From assembly GCF_900177725.1 (NCBI RefSeq), contig NZ_FXAT01000005.1, forward strand, positions 434,001 to 498,000: DNA of 64,000 bases, in the 5' to 3' direction. Origin of the DNA: Paraburkholderia susongensis. GTDB lineage: Bacteria > Pseudomonadota > Gammaproteobacteria > Burkholderiales > Burkholderiaceae. Positions 46,462 to 55,721 of the stretch are shown one piece after another (positions within the stretch are counted from its first letter, which is position 1; each line of letters starts with the position of its first letter). Under the pieces are notes generated by a model. The model was not told the origin of the DNA. It saw nothing but the letters and a program-made list of their open reading frames with translations, and searched no databases. Position numbers and translations under genes: made by a program.

Positions 46462-47262
46462 TTACTGCGGCATCTGCGCGCTGACCGTCACCGACACGTC
46501 CAGCTCCTCTTCGAGCCCGCCGATGCGCCGGCCGCGCACCGGCGCCGCGGCCTCGTAGTCGCGCGCCACCGCGAGCCGGCAGTAGATCTCGCTCGCAAAC
46601 GCGGCATGCGTGACGTCGACGGACACCCAGCCCTTGCCTTCGAGCCACACGTCGACCCACGCATGACTCGCCGCGTGCGCGACCTCACCGGGCTCGATAT
46701 AGCCGCTCACGTAACGCGCCGGCACGCCGCGCGCGCGGCAGCACGCGAGCATCAGATGCGCGTGGTCCTGGCACACGCCGTTGCCGAGCGCGAGCGCCTG
46801 GGCGGCCGTGCTGCTGACCTCGGTGATGCCGGTGCGGTACTGCACGCGCTGCACGATCTGCTCGGACAGCGCGATCAGATTCGCGGGGCTGGCGAGACCC
46901 GGCACCGTCGCCGCGAGTTCGCGGATCGCCGCATCGGCTTCGGTCAGGCGCGTCGCGCAGGTGAAATGCTCAAGCGGAATCGGGCCGGGCGGATCGCGCA
47001 GCACGCCGTCGACGAGCGGCACCGTGTCCACCTCGCCCGACACGCGCAGATGAATCTCGCTATGAGGCTTGTTGATGACGAGCGTATGCAGCACGTTGCC
47101 GTATGCATCGAGCGTCGCGTCGAGCTTGCCCGGCGCGTCGATGCTCCAGCGCCGCACCGTCTGCGCGGCGCCGCTCGCGGGCGTCAGACGCAACTGCTGG
47201 ATCGAATAATGGACCGTCGCTTCGTAGCGATAGGAAGTGTCGTGGCGGATCGTCAGGTACAT
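46462..47262 (-). CDS. Transglutaminase-like cysteine peptidase of the Anbu operon
   Basis: Protein of 266 residues. N-terminal beta-sandwich (YLTIRHDTSYRYEATVHYSIQQLRLTP) then the transglutaminase core: ALALGNGVCQDHAHLMLACCRARGVPARYVSGYI contains the catalytic Cys, HASHAWVDVWLEGKGWVSVDVTHA the His and Asp. COG1305-type enzymes cleave or form amide bonds. 12 bases after the alpha-E gene and 176 bases before Anbu. No signal peptide, so it acts in the cytoplasm with its partners. Confidence 0.9.
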   Translation of the reverse strand: MYLTIRHDTSYRYEATVHYSIQQLRLTPASGAAQTVRRWSIDAPGKLDATLDAYGNVLHTLVINKPHSEIHLRVSGEVDTVPLVDGVLRDPPGPIPLEHFTCATRLTEADAAIRELAATVPGLASPANLIALSEQIVQRVQYRTGITEVSSTAAQALALGNGVCQDHAHLMLACCRARGVPARYVSGYIEPGEVAHAASHAWVDVWLEGKGWVSVDVTHAAFASEIYCRLAVARDYEAAAPVRGRRIGGLEEELDVSVTVSAQMPQ

Positions 47263-47274
47263 AAAAGAACTCCG

Positions 47275-48225
47275 TCAGGCGACTGGCAGCATCAGATAGG
47301 TGCGCGCCACCAGGTTGCCCAGCTCGAATACGCGAGCGAGGAACTGCGTCAAATAGGCGTGCAGGCCGGTTTCGAAAATCTGCCGGATGTCGGCGTACAG
47401 CAGCTCGGCGCGCAGCTTGCCGGCGAAACGCTCGCACTGATTCGAGCCCGAGGTGCGCAGCATCGCGAGATTCGTGCAGACGCCGTCGAGCGACGCGAGC
47501 AGCGAGCGCGGCATCTGCTGGTTCAGAATCATCAGCTCGACCACGCGCGCGGGCGTCACGACGTCGCGATACACCTTGCGATAAATCTCGAGCGCCGACA
47601 CCGAGCTCAGGATCGAGGTCCAGTAATAGAAGTCCTCGAGCTGGCGCGCGGCGTCGCGCGAATTCGGCTCGACGTTCGCGAAACGCACGTCGAGAATCCG
47701 CGCGGTGTTGTCGGCGCGCTCCAGATACGTGCCGAGCTGTGAGAACAGGAACGCGTCGTCCTGCAGCGCGGTGCCGATCGTCACGCCGCGCGACAGATGC
47801 GAGCGGAACTTGACCCATTCGAACAGCGCGCCCGGATTGCTCGCGGCCTGCCCGCCTGACAGCCGCTCGTTGAATTCGAGCCACGTGTCGTTGATGGTTT
47901 CCCACCACTCGGTCGTGAGCGTGCCGCGCACTGCGCGGGCGTTTTCGCGCGCGGCCTGCAGGCACGAATGGATACTCGACGGATTGCCCGCATCGGCGAT
48001 CATGAAGTCGAGCACGTGCTCGCGTGTCGCCTCCTCGTAGCGCTGCGCGAATGCGTTTTCGAGCTCGGAGATGCGCAGCACCGAGCGCTGCGCGCGGGCC
48101 TCCTGTTCGGGCGTCTGCGGCAGAAGCTGCGCCTTCAGGTTGATGTCGAGCATGCGGGCGGTGTTCTCCGCACGCTCCATATAGCGGGCCATCCAGAAGA
48201 GGTGATCGGCGGTTCGGCTAAGCAT
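47275..48225 (-). CDS. Alpha-E domain protein
   Basis: All-helical protein of 316 residues. MLSRTADHLFWMARYMERAENTARMLDINL is the signature N-terminus of the alpha-E (COG2307) family, with the RAExxxRxLD pattern repeated later in YLERADNTARILDVRFANVEPN. Members always occur with the circularly permuted ATP-grasp protein and a transglutaminase. Proposed role from genome-context work is in forming or modifying a peptide-like tag; it has not been shown biochemically as far as I know. Precedes the transglutaminase by 12 bases. Confidence 0.9.
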   Translation of the reverse strand: MLSRTADHLFWMARYMERAENTARMLDINLKAQLLPQTPEQEARAQRSVLRISELENAFAQRYEEATREHVLDFMIADAGNPSSIHSCLQAARENARAVRGTLTTEWWETINDTWLEFNERLSGGQAASNPGALFEWVKFRSHLSRGVTIGTALQDDAFLFSQLGTYLERADNTARILDVRFANVEPNSRDAARQLEDFYYWTSILSSVSALEIYRKVYRDVVTPARVVELMILNQQMPRSLLASLDGVCTNLAMLRTSGSNQCERFAGKLRAELLYADIRQIFETGLHAYLTQFLARVFELGNLVARTYLMLPVA

Positions 48226-48403
48226 GACGGCGTTCCATATCTGAGAGCTGATGACGCAGAGCCTTCGTCAGCGGCGAAGGTCTGCGCTGGTTATCCGTAA
48301 GCGCCGGCGGCGCACTGCGTGCCGCTACCGGCGCGTTGGGCTGCGAGCGCGGCGCCGTGCTGTGCCTCATCAAAAGGCGCAGACGGGCGCGGCGCCAACC
48401 GCG

Positions 48404-49813
48404 TCAGTCGACCATCCATGTATCTTTGGTCCCGCCTCCCTGCGAAGAATTGACGACGAGCGAGCCCTCCTGCAACGCGACGCGCGTGAGGCCGCCCGCC
48501 ACCATCGTGGTGGTCTTGCCGGACAGCACGAACGGCCGCAGGTCGATATGGCGCGGCGCGATGCCCGCCTCGACGAACGTCGGACACGCGGACAGCGCGA
48601 GCGTGGGCTGCGCGATATAGCCGGCCGGACGCGCGATCAGACGCTCGCGGAACGCTTCGATTTCGGCCGCCGTCGAAGCGGGCCCAACGAGCATCCCGTA
48701 GCCGCCCGCGCCATGCACTTCCTTGACAACGAGCTCCGGCAGATGCGCGAGCGTATACGCGAGGTCGTCGGGCTTGCGGCACTGGTACGTCGGCACGTTG
48801 TTGAGGATCGGCTTCTCGCCGAGGTAGAACTCGATCATGTCCGGCACGTACGGATAGATCGATTTGTCGTCGGCGATGCCGGTGCCCATCGCGTTCGCGA
48901 GCGCGATGCGGCCGGCGCGATAAGCGGTGAGCAGACCCGGCACGCCGAGCGCCGAATCGGGACGAAACGCGAGCGGATCGAGAAAGTCGTCGTCGACGCG
49001 CCGGTAGATCACGTCGACGCGCTTGGGCCCCTGCGTGGTGCGCATGAACACGTAGTTGTCGTCGACGAAGAGGTCCTTGCCCTCCACGAGTTCGACGCCC
49101 ATCTGCTGCGCGAGGAATGAGTGCTCGAAATAGGCGGAGTTGTACATGCCCGGCGTCAACACGACGACGACCGGATCGTCGACGCCTTCGGGCGCCACCG
49201 AGCGCAACGTATCGAGCAGCAGATCGGGATAATGCGCGACCGGCGCGATGCGGTTCTGCACGAACAGCTCGGGGAAAAGCCGCATCATCATCTTGCGGTT
49301 TTCGAGCATATAGGAGACGCCCGACGGCACGCGCAGATTGTCTTCGAGCACGTAGAACTCGCCCGCGTCGCCGGCGCGCACCACGTCGACACCGGCGATA
49401 TGCGCGTAAACACCGAGCGGCACATTGACGCCCTGCATCTCGGGACGATACTGCGCGTTGGTATAAACCTGCTCGGCCGGCACGACGCCCGCGCGCACGA
49501 TGTTGCGCTCGTGATAGACGTCGTGGATGAACAGATTGAGCGCCTGCACGCGCTGACGCAAACCCGCCTCGAGCGTCTGCCACTCGCCGCGCGGAATGAT
49601 GCGTGGGATCAGATCGAAGGGAATCAGCCGCTCGGTGCCGGACAGGTCGCCGTTCACCGCGAAGGTGATGCCGACCCGCCGGAACAGCAGGTCGGCCTCC
49701 GCACGCTTGCGTGCAATTGCCTCGTTCCCCTGCTTCACCAACCATCGCTCGAAGCGTGCGTAATGCGGCCGCACGCCATCGTCCTGATGACGCATCTCGT
49801 CATAGCATCGCAT
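48404..49813 (-). CDS. Circularly permuted ATP-grasp protein of the Anbu operon
   Basis: Protein of 469 residues of COG2308. ERLIPFDLIPRIIPRGEW, FIHDVYHERNIVRAGVVP, YVLEDNLRVPSGVSYMLENRKM, VVLTPGMYNSAYFEHSFLAQQMGVELVEGKDL, NVPTYQCRKPDDLAYTLAHLPELVVKEVHGAGGYGMLVGP and GGGTKDTWMVD are typical. ATP-grasp enzymes make amide bonds through an acyl phosphate; this family is predicted to be a peptide ligase. First gene of the operon with alpha-E, transglutaminase and Anbu; 178 bases separate it from alpha-E. Start at 49813 preferred over 49945. Confidence 0.9.
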   Translation of the reverse strand: MRCYDEMRHQDDGVRPHYARFERWLVKQGNEAIARKRAEADLLFRRVGITFAVNGDLSGTERLIPFDLIPRIIPRGEWQTLEAGLRQRVQALNLFIHDVYHERNIVRAGVVPAEQVYTNAQYRPEMQGVNVPLGVYAHIAGVDVVRAGDAGEFYVLEDNLRVPSGVSYMLENRKMMMRLFPELFVQNRIAPVAHYPDLLLDTLRSVAPEGVDDPVVVVLTPGMYNSAYFEHSFLAQQMGVELVEGKDLFVDDNYVFMRTTQGPKRVDVIYRRVDDDFLDPLAFRPDSALGVPGLLTAYRAGRIALANAMGTGIADDKSIYPYVPDMIEFYLGEKPILNNVPTYQCRKPDDLAYTLAHLPELVVKEVHGAGGYGMLVGPASTAAEIEAFRERLIARPAGYIAQPTLALSACPTFVEAGIAPRHIDLRPFVLSGKTTTMVAGGLTRVALQEGSLVVNSSQGGGTKDTWMVD

Positions 49814-50196
49814 CTCAGCCCCACTCTTGTTGTCGGATAGAAGGCGAATGCGCTGCGCATTCGGTACTCGACTCTCGATCAAGCAAGCGTTATGCCATTG
49901 AGTTTCCCGCGATGAAGCATGCTTGCGTGCACACTCAAAGCGCATCGGAATGGCATCGCGTCGCTCTTATCGTACTGCCGTGGATCATGATGCGCCAGTG
50001 CTGTGCGAACGCGCCATCAGGGTGCGCACTATGCGCGTATGAAGGCTGTCCGGCGACTCACTACGAAGCGTGCGCATAAAAAAATCCCCGTGGATTCGCA
50101 TCCACGGGGATTCGGACTACTGCATGCAAGCACTCGAACGCGCGCTCAAACGTCAGGCATGGTTAAACCTCGACGCCCGAAAAGCGCGTGCGGCAC
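49814..50196. other. Intergenic region with the HU terminator
   Basis: About 380 bases between two minus-strand genes, holding the terminator at 50078-50111 and presumably the promoter of the ATP-grasp gene. Nothing else is seen. Confidence 0.5.
50078..50111 (-). terminator. Rho-independent terminator of the HU-type gene
   Basis: A perfect 12-bp stem ATCCCCGTGGAT (50084-50095) with ATCCACGGGGAT (50100-50111), loop of 4, followed on the minus strand by seven T (50078-50084). It is 86 bases past the HU stop. Confidence 0.92.
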
Positions 50197-50649
50197 TTAG
50201 GCTGATGCTGCGTCCTTCAGCTTCTTCAGCGCGCGTGCCTTGATGCGCACGCTTGCCGGCTTGGCCGGAAACCAGCGCTCTTCGCCCGTGAACGGGTCTT
50301 TGCCGAAGCGCTTCTTCTTCGCCGGCACAGACTGCACGACGATCTTCAACAGACCGGACAGCGTGAATTCGCCAGCGCCTTTCTTGTGCACCGAGCCGAG
50401 GATCGTGTCTTCGAGCGCGGCCAGCACGGCCTTGGCGGTTTTCGGTTCCACTGCAGCGCGTTCAGCGACGTGAGCTGCCAACGAGGCCTTCGTGAAGGTG
50501 TCCTTGATCGGCGCGGGTGCACCGGACGCCTTCACGGCGACCTTCTTGGCTGCGACGGCTTTCTTCGCAGGAACTTTCTTTGCAGCAACCTTCTTGGTCG
50601 GTACCGGGGCAGCAGCCTTCTTGGCCACCTTTTTTGCGGAAGTCGGCAT
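50197..50649 (-). CDS. HU-family DNA-binding protein with H1-like N-terminal tail
   Basis: Nucleoid protein of 150 residues. The first 48 are Lys/Ala/Val-rich (KKVAKKAAAPVPTKKVAAKK), like histone H1; residues 50-148 form an HU domain: FTKASLAAHVAERAAVEPKTAKAVLAALEDTILGSV, GAGEFTLSGLLKIVVQSVPAKKKRFGKDPFTGEERWFPAKPASVRIKARALKKLKDA. The GKDPFTGEE arm is the DNA-intercalating loop, where standard HU has GRNPQTGEE. AGGAGAAAC stands before the ATG at 50649 and a strong terminator follows, in line with high expression. Confidence 0.88.
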   Translation of the reverse strand: MPTSAKKVAKKAAAPVPTKKVAAKKVPAKKAVAAKKVAVKASGAPAPIKDTFTKASLAAHVAERAAVEPKTAKAVLAALEDTILGSVHKKGAGEFTLSGLLKIVVQSVPAKKKRFGKDPFTGEERWFPAKPASVRIKARALKKLKDAASA

Positions 50650-51028
50650 GTTTCTCCTACCTGTTGTGGTCAATTGAATTGCACGAAGCGCACACGGTAT
50701 GCGCACGCTTCAACGCCGGATTCTACAAGCGCTCACGCGATTTGCGCGACTCTTTTATGTATAGCGATGCAGGTTTGTTGCGTAGCGCCGACTGCGCAAC
50801 ACGTTTTGATGCCTGTTTTAGCGGGTAAAACGTGTGCGGAGCGGTCTTCAACACGGGCACGTAACGCTCGTTACAGTTCGTTTCGGGTAGCTGCCGGGGC
50901 GGGTTGCCGCGCGCCGCCGTGGTCTTTTCACCCCTTGAATCAAGGCACTTTCGTCATTTTTCGTTAAAGCCGCAGCATTCGCCCGAGGCTTCGTCGAGGC
51001 TTTTTGCCCCGCTTGCGGCACGTTTCGC
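50650..51028. other. Intergenic region, no gene seen
   Basis: About 380 bases holding the HU promoter on the minus strand. GGTTGCCGCGCGCC-type repeats are seen but no terminator or operator that I can support. Confidence 0.45.
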
Positions 51029-52516
51029 TCAGCGCGCGAGACGCGGCAGGATGCCCGCGAGCGCCGTGAGCGCCGTGTCGATATGCTCGACCGCGATGCT
51101 GCCGTAGCCGAAGATCAGCCCCGGCTGCGGCGTCACACGGTGGTGAAACGGCGCGAGTCCATAGAGTCCGATCGACGCTTCGCGTGCCGCGCCGACGAGC
51201 GCCGCTTCGCCGAGCGACGCGAGCGGCGCCTTCAGGCGCGCCGCCATGTGGATGCCCGCGGTCGGCACGATCGGTTCGAACCAGCGCGCGAGCCCGCCCT
51301 GCAGATGCGTGAGCAGCATCGCGCGGCGTGCCGCGTACGCCTTGTGCATGCGCCGCAGATGCCGCGCAAAGTCACCGTTGAGCATGAACGACGCGAGCGC
51401 GATTTGCGTGAGCGTGCAGCCGTGCGTGTCGGCAATCTGGCGTGCTTTCAGCAGCGGACCGTGCAGCGAGGCCGGCGGCACGACGTAACCGACGCGCAAC
51501 TCGGGGAAGATCGTCTTCGAGAAGGTGCCGACGTAGGCGACGAGTCCGGCGCGATCGAGGCTCTTGAGCGGCTCCATCGGCCGGCCTTCGAAACGGTACT
51601 CGCAGTCGTAGTCGTCCTCGATGACGACCGCGCCGCGCTTTTGCGCCCACTCGAGCAGTTCGACGCGACGCTCGAGGCTCATCGGCATGCCGAGCGGAAA
51701 CTGATGCGAAGGCGTCACGTAAACGAGCCGCGCCTTGTCCGGCAGCTTGCTCACGATCAACCCTTCGCGGTCCACCGGCACCGGCACGACGCGCGCGCCG
51801 GTCGCCGTGAAGCACGCATGCGCGGGCGGATAGCCGGGGTCTTCGAGCGCGGCGATTTCGCCCGGCCGCAGCGTGATGCGCGCCAGCAGATCGAGCGCGT
51901 GCTGCGCGCCCTGCGTAACGATCACGTCGTCCCAGTTGCTCGACACCGCGCGGTTGAACGCGAGGTAGCGCGAGATCGCGAGCCGCAGTTCCTGGTCGCC
52001 GGCCACGTCGCGATAGGTGCCGGAGCTGCGTGCCTGCGCGCGCAGCGCGTGATTCACGCAGCGGCGCCAGACGTCGAACGGGAACAGCGTCTTGTCGGTT
52101 GCGCCGCCGATGAAATCGAGCGGCGACGGCACCGAAGGGCGCGGCAACGGCAGGCTGTCGGGCATCTGCTCCCACAGCGGTTGCGCACGTGCGGCGGCCT
52201 TTGCTTTCGCCGCGGCCCGTTCACGCGACGCATCCGCGGCACGCGCCTGCGCCGGGCGCCCGACGGGCAGGCGTTCGAGCCCGTCGGCGACGAAGGTGCC
52301 GGAACCGGTGCGCGCGCTCAGATAGCCTTCGGACAGCAGCCGCTCGAACACGTCGAGCGTGGTCTTGCGCGATACGCCGAGCTGCGTCGCGAGATCGCGC
52401 GTGGACGGCAGGCGCGTGCCGCCGGCAAGGCGTCCTTCGACGATGCCCGCGCGCAATTGGCGATAAATCTGTCCGGACAGATCGTGATGCCCTTGGACCG
52501 CGATGTGAATGTCCAT
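51029..52516 (-). CDS. MocR-type regulator (GntR HTH fused to aminotransferase fold)
   Basis: Protein of 495 residues. Winged helix at 1-75 (GQIYRQLRAGIVEGRLAGGTRLPSTRDLATQLGVSRKTTLDVFERLLSEGYL), a charged Ala-rich linker, and a class-I aminotransferase domain binding PLP: TQGAQHALDLLARI, ALEDPGYPPAHACF, VYVTPSHQFPLGMPMSLERR, VIEDDYDCEYRFEGRP and the PLP Lys in YVGTFSKTIFPELRVGYVV. The family includes PdxR and GabR. No pdxST or gabT lies next to it, so the target is unknown. It is not in an obvious operon. Confidence 0.88.
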   Translation of the reverse strand: MDIHIAVQGHHDLSGQIYRQLRAGIVEGRLAGGTRLPSTRDLATQLGVSRKTTLDVFERLLSEGYLSARTGSGTFVADGLERLPVGRPAQARAADASRERAAAKAKAAARAQPLWEQMPDSLPLPRPSVPSPLDFIGGATDKTLFPFDVWRRCVNHALRAQARSSGTYRDVAGDQELRLAISRYLAFNRAVSSNWDDVIVTQGAQHALDLLARITLRPGEIAALEDPGYPPAHACFTATGARVVPVPVDREGLIVSKLPDKARLVYVTPSHQFPLGMPMSLERRVELLEWAQKRGAVVIEDDYDCEYRFEGRPMEPLKSLDRAGLVAYVGTFSKTIFPELRVGYVVPPASLHGPLLKARQIADTHGCTLTQIALASFMLNGDFARHLRRMHKAYAARRAMLLTHLQGGLARWFEPIVPTAGIHMAARLKAPLASLGEAALVGAAREASIGLYGLAPFHHRVTPQPGLIFGYGSIAVEHIDTALTALAGILPRLAR

Positions 52517-52598
52517 TCGACTGGCTACCTCGGAGATCGGCCGACGTCGTTCGGGAAGAAGCCGGAGCAAGGCTGCGGCAAGCGCGGTGCGGTTCGAT

Positions 52599-52898
52599 TC
52601 AGAAGATCACGGAGACCGCCACCGCGAGCCAGATCGCGCTCACGCCCGAGAGAAACAGGTGCCGCGCGATGCGGATGCGGCTGTCGTCGCTCTCCGAGTC
52701 GACGGGGCTCGTCGCCATCCACGGCACGAGGCCGAGACACGCGAAGCCTCCGAGCGCGAACACGACGACCACGACGTCGGCAGCGCGCCATGCGGTCGGC
52801 TCATACATGCCCCAGTAGCCGAGGAAGATGATACCGATCGAGAAAACGGTTGCAGAGGCGGCACTGATCGCGGCCACCGATCCGGTTGGACTCGGCAT
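52599..52898 (-). CDS. Small membrane protein, three predicted TM segments
   Basis: Protein of 99 residues: AAISAASATVFSIGIIFLGYWG, ADVVVVVFALGGFACLGLVP and LFLSGVSAIWLAVAVSVIF are the hydrophobic segments, with a polar loop of Asp/Ser/Arg between the last two. No family recognised. It lies between the MocR gene and panE on the same strand. Confidence 0.62.
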   Translation of the reverse strand: MPSPTGSVAAISAASATVFSIGIIFLGYWGMYEPTAWRAADVVVVVFALGGFACLGLVPWMATSPVDSESDDSRIRIARHLFLSGVSAIWLAVAVSVIF

Positions 52899-52955
52899 GC
52901 TTCATCTCCGATAGTCAGATTGCGACGGCGCTCCCGCGCCGGCCGCGGCGCTCCG

Positions 52956-53891
52956 TCAGGAAGTACGCGCCTGCCGCGCTTCGTACGTCTTCAGATGACT
53001 ATAGGCGACGCGCAGCAGCGACAAACCATGCTCGCCCTTCTGCGCATCGCCGCCGCGCGAAATCAGATCGCCGAGAATGTGATCGGCCTCGGTGTGCGAG
53101 TGATTTTCCACGTCGCGCAGCATCGACGCGGTCAGCGGCGACGGCGTCAACAGCGTTTGCGTGGCGCGCGCGTCGAAGTCCGCGCCCATCGTGAAGCCGT
53201 TGTGCTCGGCCACCGCGCGGCACTCGCCAAGCAGGTTTTCGATCGCGCGCTTGCCGTCAGGCGCAGCCAGAATATCGCCGACGGAACCGCGCATCAAGCA
53301 CGTACTGGCCGCGAGTGTGGCGAGGAACACCCATTTCTCCCACATGCGCAGCAAAATGTTGTCGCTGACCGACACGTCGAAATTCGCGCCGCCCATCGCC
53401 TCGGCAATCGCCTGCACGCGCTCGGACGTGCCGCCCGGCAGTTCGCCGAACGTGATGGCCTGCATGTCGTTCAGATGCACGATGTGCTGCTCGGCATCGA
53501 GCGTCGCGGCGATCACGCACTGGCCGCCGAGTACGCGCTCCTCGCCGAACTTCTCGGTCAGCACGTCGATATGGCGCATGCCGTTGAGCATCGGCAGGAT
53601 CACGGTCGACTCGCCGACGAGCGGCGCGAACGAATCGATCGCGTCGTCGAGGCTGTAGGCTTTGCAGCTAAGCAGCACGAGGTCGAACGGCTCGGCGCTC
53701 GCGCCGGCGAGAATCGTCTTCACGTCGCGCAGCACGAGATTGCCGCGCGTGCTGTTGATGACGAGCCCTTCGCGCTGCAGCTTTTCCGCACGGCCCGCTC
53801 GCACGAGAAAGGTCACATCCTGACCGGCCGCCGCCAGACGGCCGCCGAAGTATCCGCCGACCGCGCCTGCTCCCACCACCAGAATTCGCAT
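52956..53891 (-). CDS. panE: 2-dehydropantoate 2-reductase (ketopantoate reductase)
   Basis: NADPH-dependent enzyme of 311 residues. MRILVVGAGAVGGYFGGRLAAAGQDVTFLVRAGRA is the Rossmann GxGxxG site; LLSCKAYSLDDAIDSFAPLVGESTVILPMLNGM holds the catalytic Lys and an Asn; SMLRDVENHSHTEADHILGDLISRGG has the acidic substrate-binding pattern. Converts ketopantoate to pantoate in CoA biosynthesis, or a related 2-oxoacid; Burkholderiaceae often keep several paralogues, so this copy may have another substrate. No other pan gene is near. Confidence 0.85.
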   Translation of the reverse strand: MRILVVGAGAVGGYFGGRLAAAGQDVTFLVRAGRAEKLQREGLVINSTRGNLVLRDVKTILAGASAEPFDLVLLSCKAYSLDDAIDSFAPLVGESTVILPMLNGMRHIDVLTEKFGEERVLGGQCVIAATLDAEQHIVHLNDMQAITFGELPGGTSERVQAIAEAMGGANFDVSVSDNILLRMWEKWVFLATLAASTCLMRGSVGDILAAPDGKRAIENLLGECRAVAEHNGFTMGADFDARATQTLLTPSPLTASMLRDVENHSHTEADHILGDLISRGGDAQKGEHGLSLLRVAYSHLKTYEARQARTS

Positions 53892-54278
53892 CTTTAGCCT
53901 CTTGAAAGATTTCGGTCACGCCGCTCGTGCCTACTCATGTTCCATCACGCACCGCGACTTTCGACGCACACTGCGATGCCGCGTATGCGTTGCGTGTGCA
54001 GGAATGTAGCAAAGATTGCGGATCGCTTCCTGCCACCCTCGCGGGGTTGCGCGTGCTGCAATGCAACGTGCGCGGGTTCATGAGTGCGCTCCGGCTGATT
54101 CTCTGGCTGATTGTTTCACCCTGCATTTCACCTCGCATTTCACTTGCGCGTCTCGCCAGCGCGTTTCATCTGCGCGCTTCATCTGCGCATTTTGCCCGCG
54201 CGTCTCGCCCCATGCAGCTCGTCTGCCCAACCATCACGCGCGCCCCGCGACGCTTCGTGTTCGCTCTCTTCCTACGAA
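53892..54278. other. Intergenic region with degenerate short repeats
   Basis: About 390 bases. Between 54105 and 54215 the motif GCATTTCAC/GCGTTTCATCTGCGC recurs several times as an imperfect tandem array. No gene supported. It is the end region of the NodT gene and the upstream region of panE. Confidence 0.5.
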
Positions 54279-55712
54279 TCACCGATTCGCCGCCGCCGAC
54301 GCCACCGTTTCATGCTCGTCCCAGCCGCCGCCGAGCGACCGATACAGCGCGATTGCCGAGAGCGCATGCTCGCGCCTTGCCTGGTTCAACGATTCCGCGT
54401 CGCGCAGATACGCCTCCTGCGCGGCGAGCACGTCGAGAAAACTCGACGCGCCGCCCTTGTACAGCTCGGTCGACAGACGCAGCGCGTGATTCGACGCATC
54501 GAGCGCGCCGCCGAGGCGCTGCACCTGGAGCGCGCCGCTCACGAGATCGCTGCGGCTGTCCTCGACTTCCTTTAGCGCCTGCAGCATCGTCTGCTGCAAG
54601 CCAAGTTGCGATTCGCGCATGCGGCTTTCGCTCGCGTCGATATTCGCGGTAATGCGGCCGGCGTTGAAGATCGGGCTCGTCGCATTGAGCGCTGCGCTAA
54701 AGAGATTATCGGTCAGCGTCGGCAGGCCGAGATACGACGAGGCGAGCAGGCCGTCCGCGAGATTGATCCTGAACTGCGGATAACGCTGCGCTTTCGATAC
54801 CCCTACTTCCGCCGCACGCTGCTCGACGAGCGCGTATGCGGTGCGTACGTCGGGCCGATGCAGCAGCGCCTCGGACGGCAACACCTGCGGCGCGCTTTGC
54901 GCCGGCACCGGAATCTCGCGCGCGTTGGCGAGCAGCAGATCGTCGACGCTCTCCGGCGTGCGCCCCGAATACACGGCGATCAGACTCAGTTGATGCTGCA
55001 CCGCCGATTGCATACGCGGAATCTGCGCCTGCAAATCTTCCAGCTGATTCTGTGCGCGCGCCACGTCGAGCTGCGTCGACAGACCGTAATGCAAACGCTC
55101 CTGCGTGAGCTTCAGCGCGCGGCTGCGGATCTCTTCGTTGTCGCTGAGAATCTGCAATTGCGCCTGTGCCCAGCGCAGGTCGATATAGGCTGCGGCGGTA
55201 TTCGCGGCGAGCGCGAGCCGCAACTCGTTCAAGGCCGCCTCGCGCCCCGACACCTGCGCCTGCGCGGCCAGCACCGCGAGACGTTCGCCGCCGAACACGT
55301 CAGGTGTCCAGCTTGCCGCCACGCCGAAGCCGGCCTGCCGCACATAGCCGAGCGGCGGCGGCGTGTTCTGGCGCGTGGTCGACGCGCCTGCGTTCGCGTT
55401 CAGCTCCGGCACCAGCGCCGCGCGATCCTGCGTGACGAGATCCCGCGCCTGCTTCACGCGTTCCACTGCGGCCTGCACGTCGAGATTGCCGGTCAACACC
55501 GCTTCGACCAGTTGATGCATGACCGGGTCGCCGAATTGCGCCCACCATGCGTCGGCGCTCACGCTGTCCTGCGGCGCGTCGACGCTCCATGCAACCGGCG
55601 CAACCGTCTTCACTGTCTGCGGCAAATCCGCGTGCGTGGCCGGCTGCACCGCGCAGGCCGCGAGCGCGAGCCATGCCGCGCTCGCCACTACGTTCATCAC
55701 CATTCGCTTCAT
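54279..55712 (-). CDS. NodT-family outer-membrane efflux lipoprotein
   Basis: TolC-type outer-membrane channel of 477 residues. Signal and lipobox WLALAACAVQ; then TVAPVAWSVDAPQDSVSADAWWAQFGDPVMHQLVEAVLTGNLDVQAAVERVKQARDLV and the second half with QLDVARAQNQLEDLQAQIPRMQSAVQHQLSLIAVYSGRTP and GPPPP-like LLHRPDVRTAYALVEQ. Works with the adjacent EmrAB-like pump as a tripartite exporter across both membranes. 9 bases separate it from emrB. Last gene of the MarR-controlled efflux operon. Confidence 0.9.
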   Translation of the reverse strand: MKRMVMNVVASAAWLALAACAVQPATHADLPQTVKTVAPVAWSVDAPQDSVSADAWWAQFGDPVMHQLVEAVLTGNLDVQAAVERVKQARDLVTQDRAALVPELNANAGASTTRQNTPPPLGYVRQAGFGVAASWTPDVFGGERLAVLAAQAQVSGREAALNELRLALAANTAAAYIDLRWAQAQLQILSDNEEIRSRALKLTQERLHYGLSTQLDVARAQNQLEDLQAQIPRMQSAVQHQLSLIAVYSGRTPESVDDLLLANAREIPVPAQSAPQVLPSEALLHRPDVRTAYALVEQRAAEVGVSKAQRYPQFRINLADGLLASSYLGLPTLTDNLFSAALNATSPIFNAGRITANIDASESRMRESQLGLQQTMLQALKEVEDSRSDLVSGALQVQRLGGALDASNHALRLSTELYKGGASSFLDVLAAQEAYLRDAESLNQARREHALSAIALYRSLGGGWDEHETVASAAANR

Positions 55713-55721
55713 GTTGGCTCC

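Noticed and set aside
48291..49745. 484-residue frame overlapping the ATP-grasp gene
   Set aside because: Arg/Ala-rich shadow; the true frame has full COG2308 signatures.
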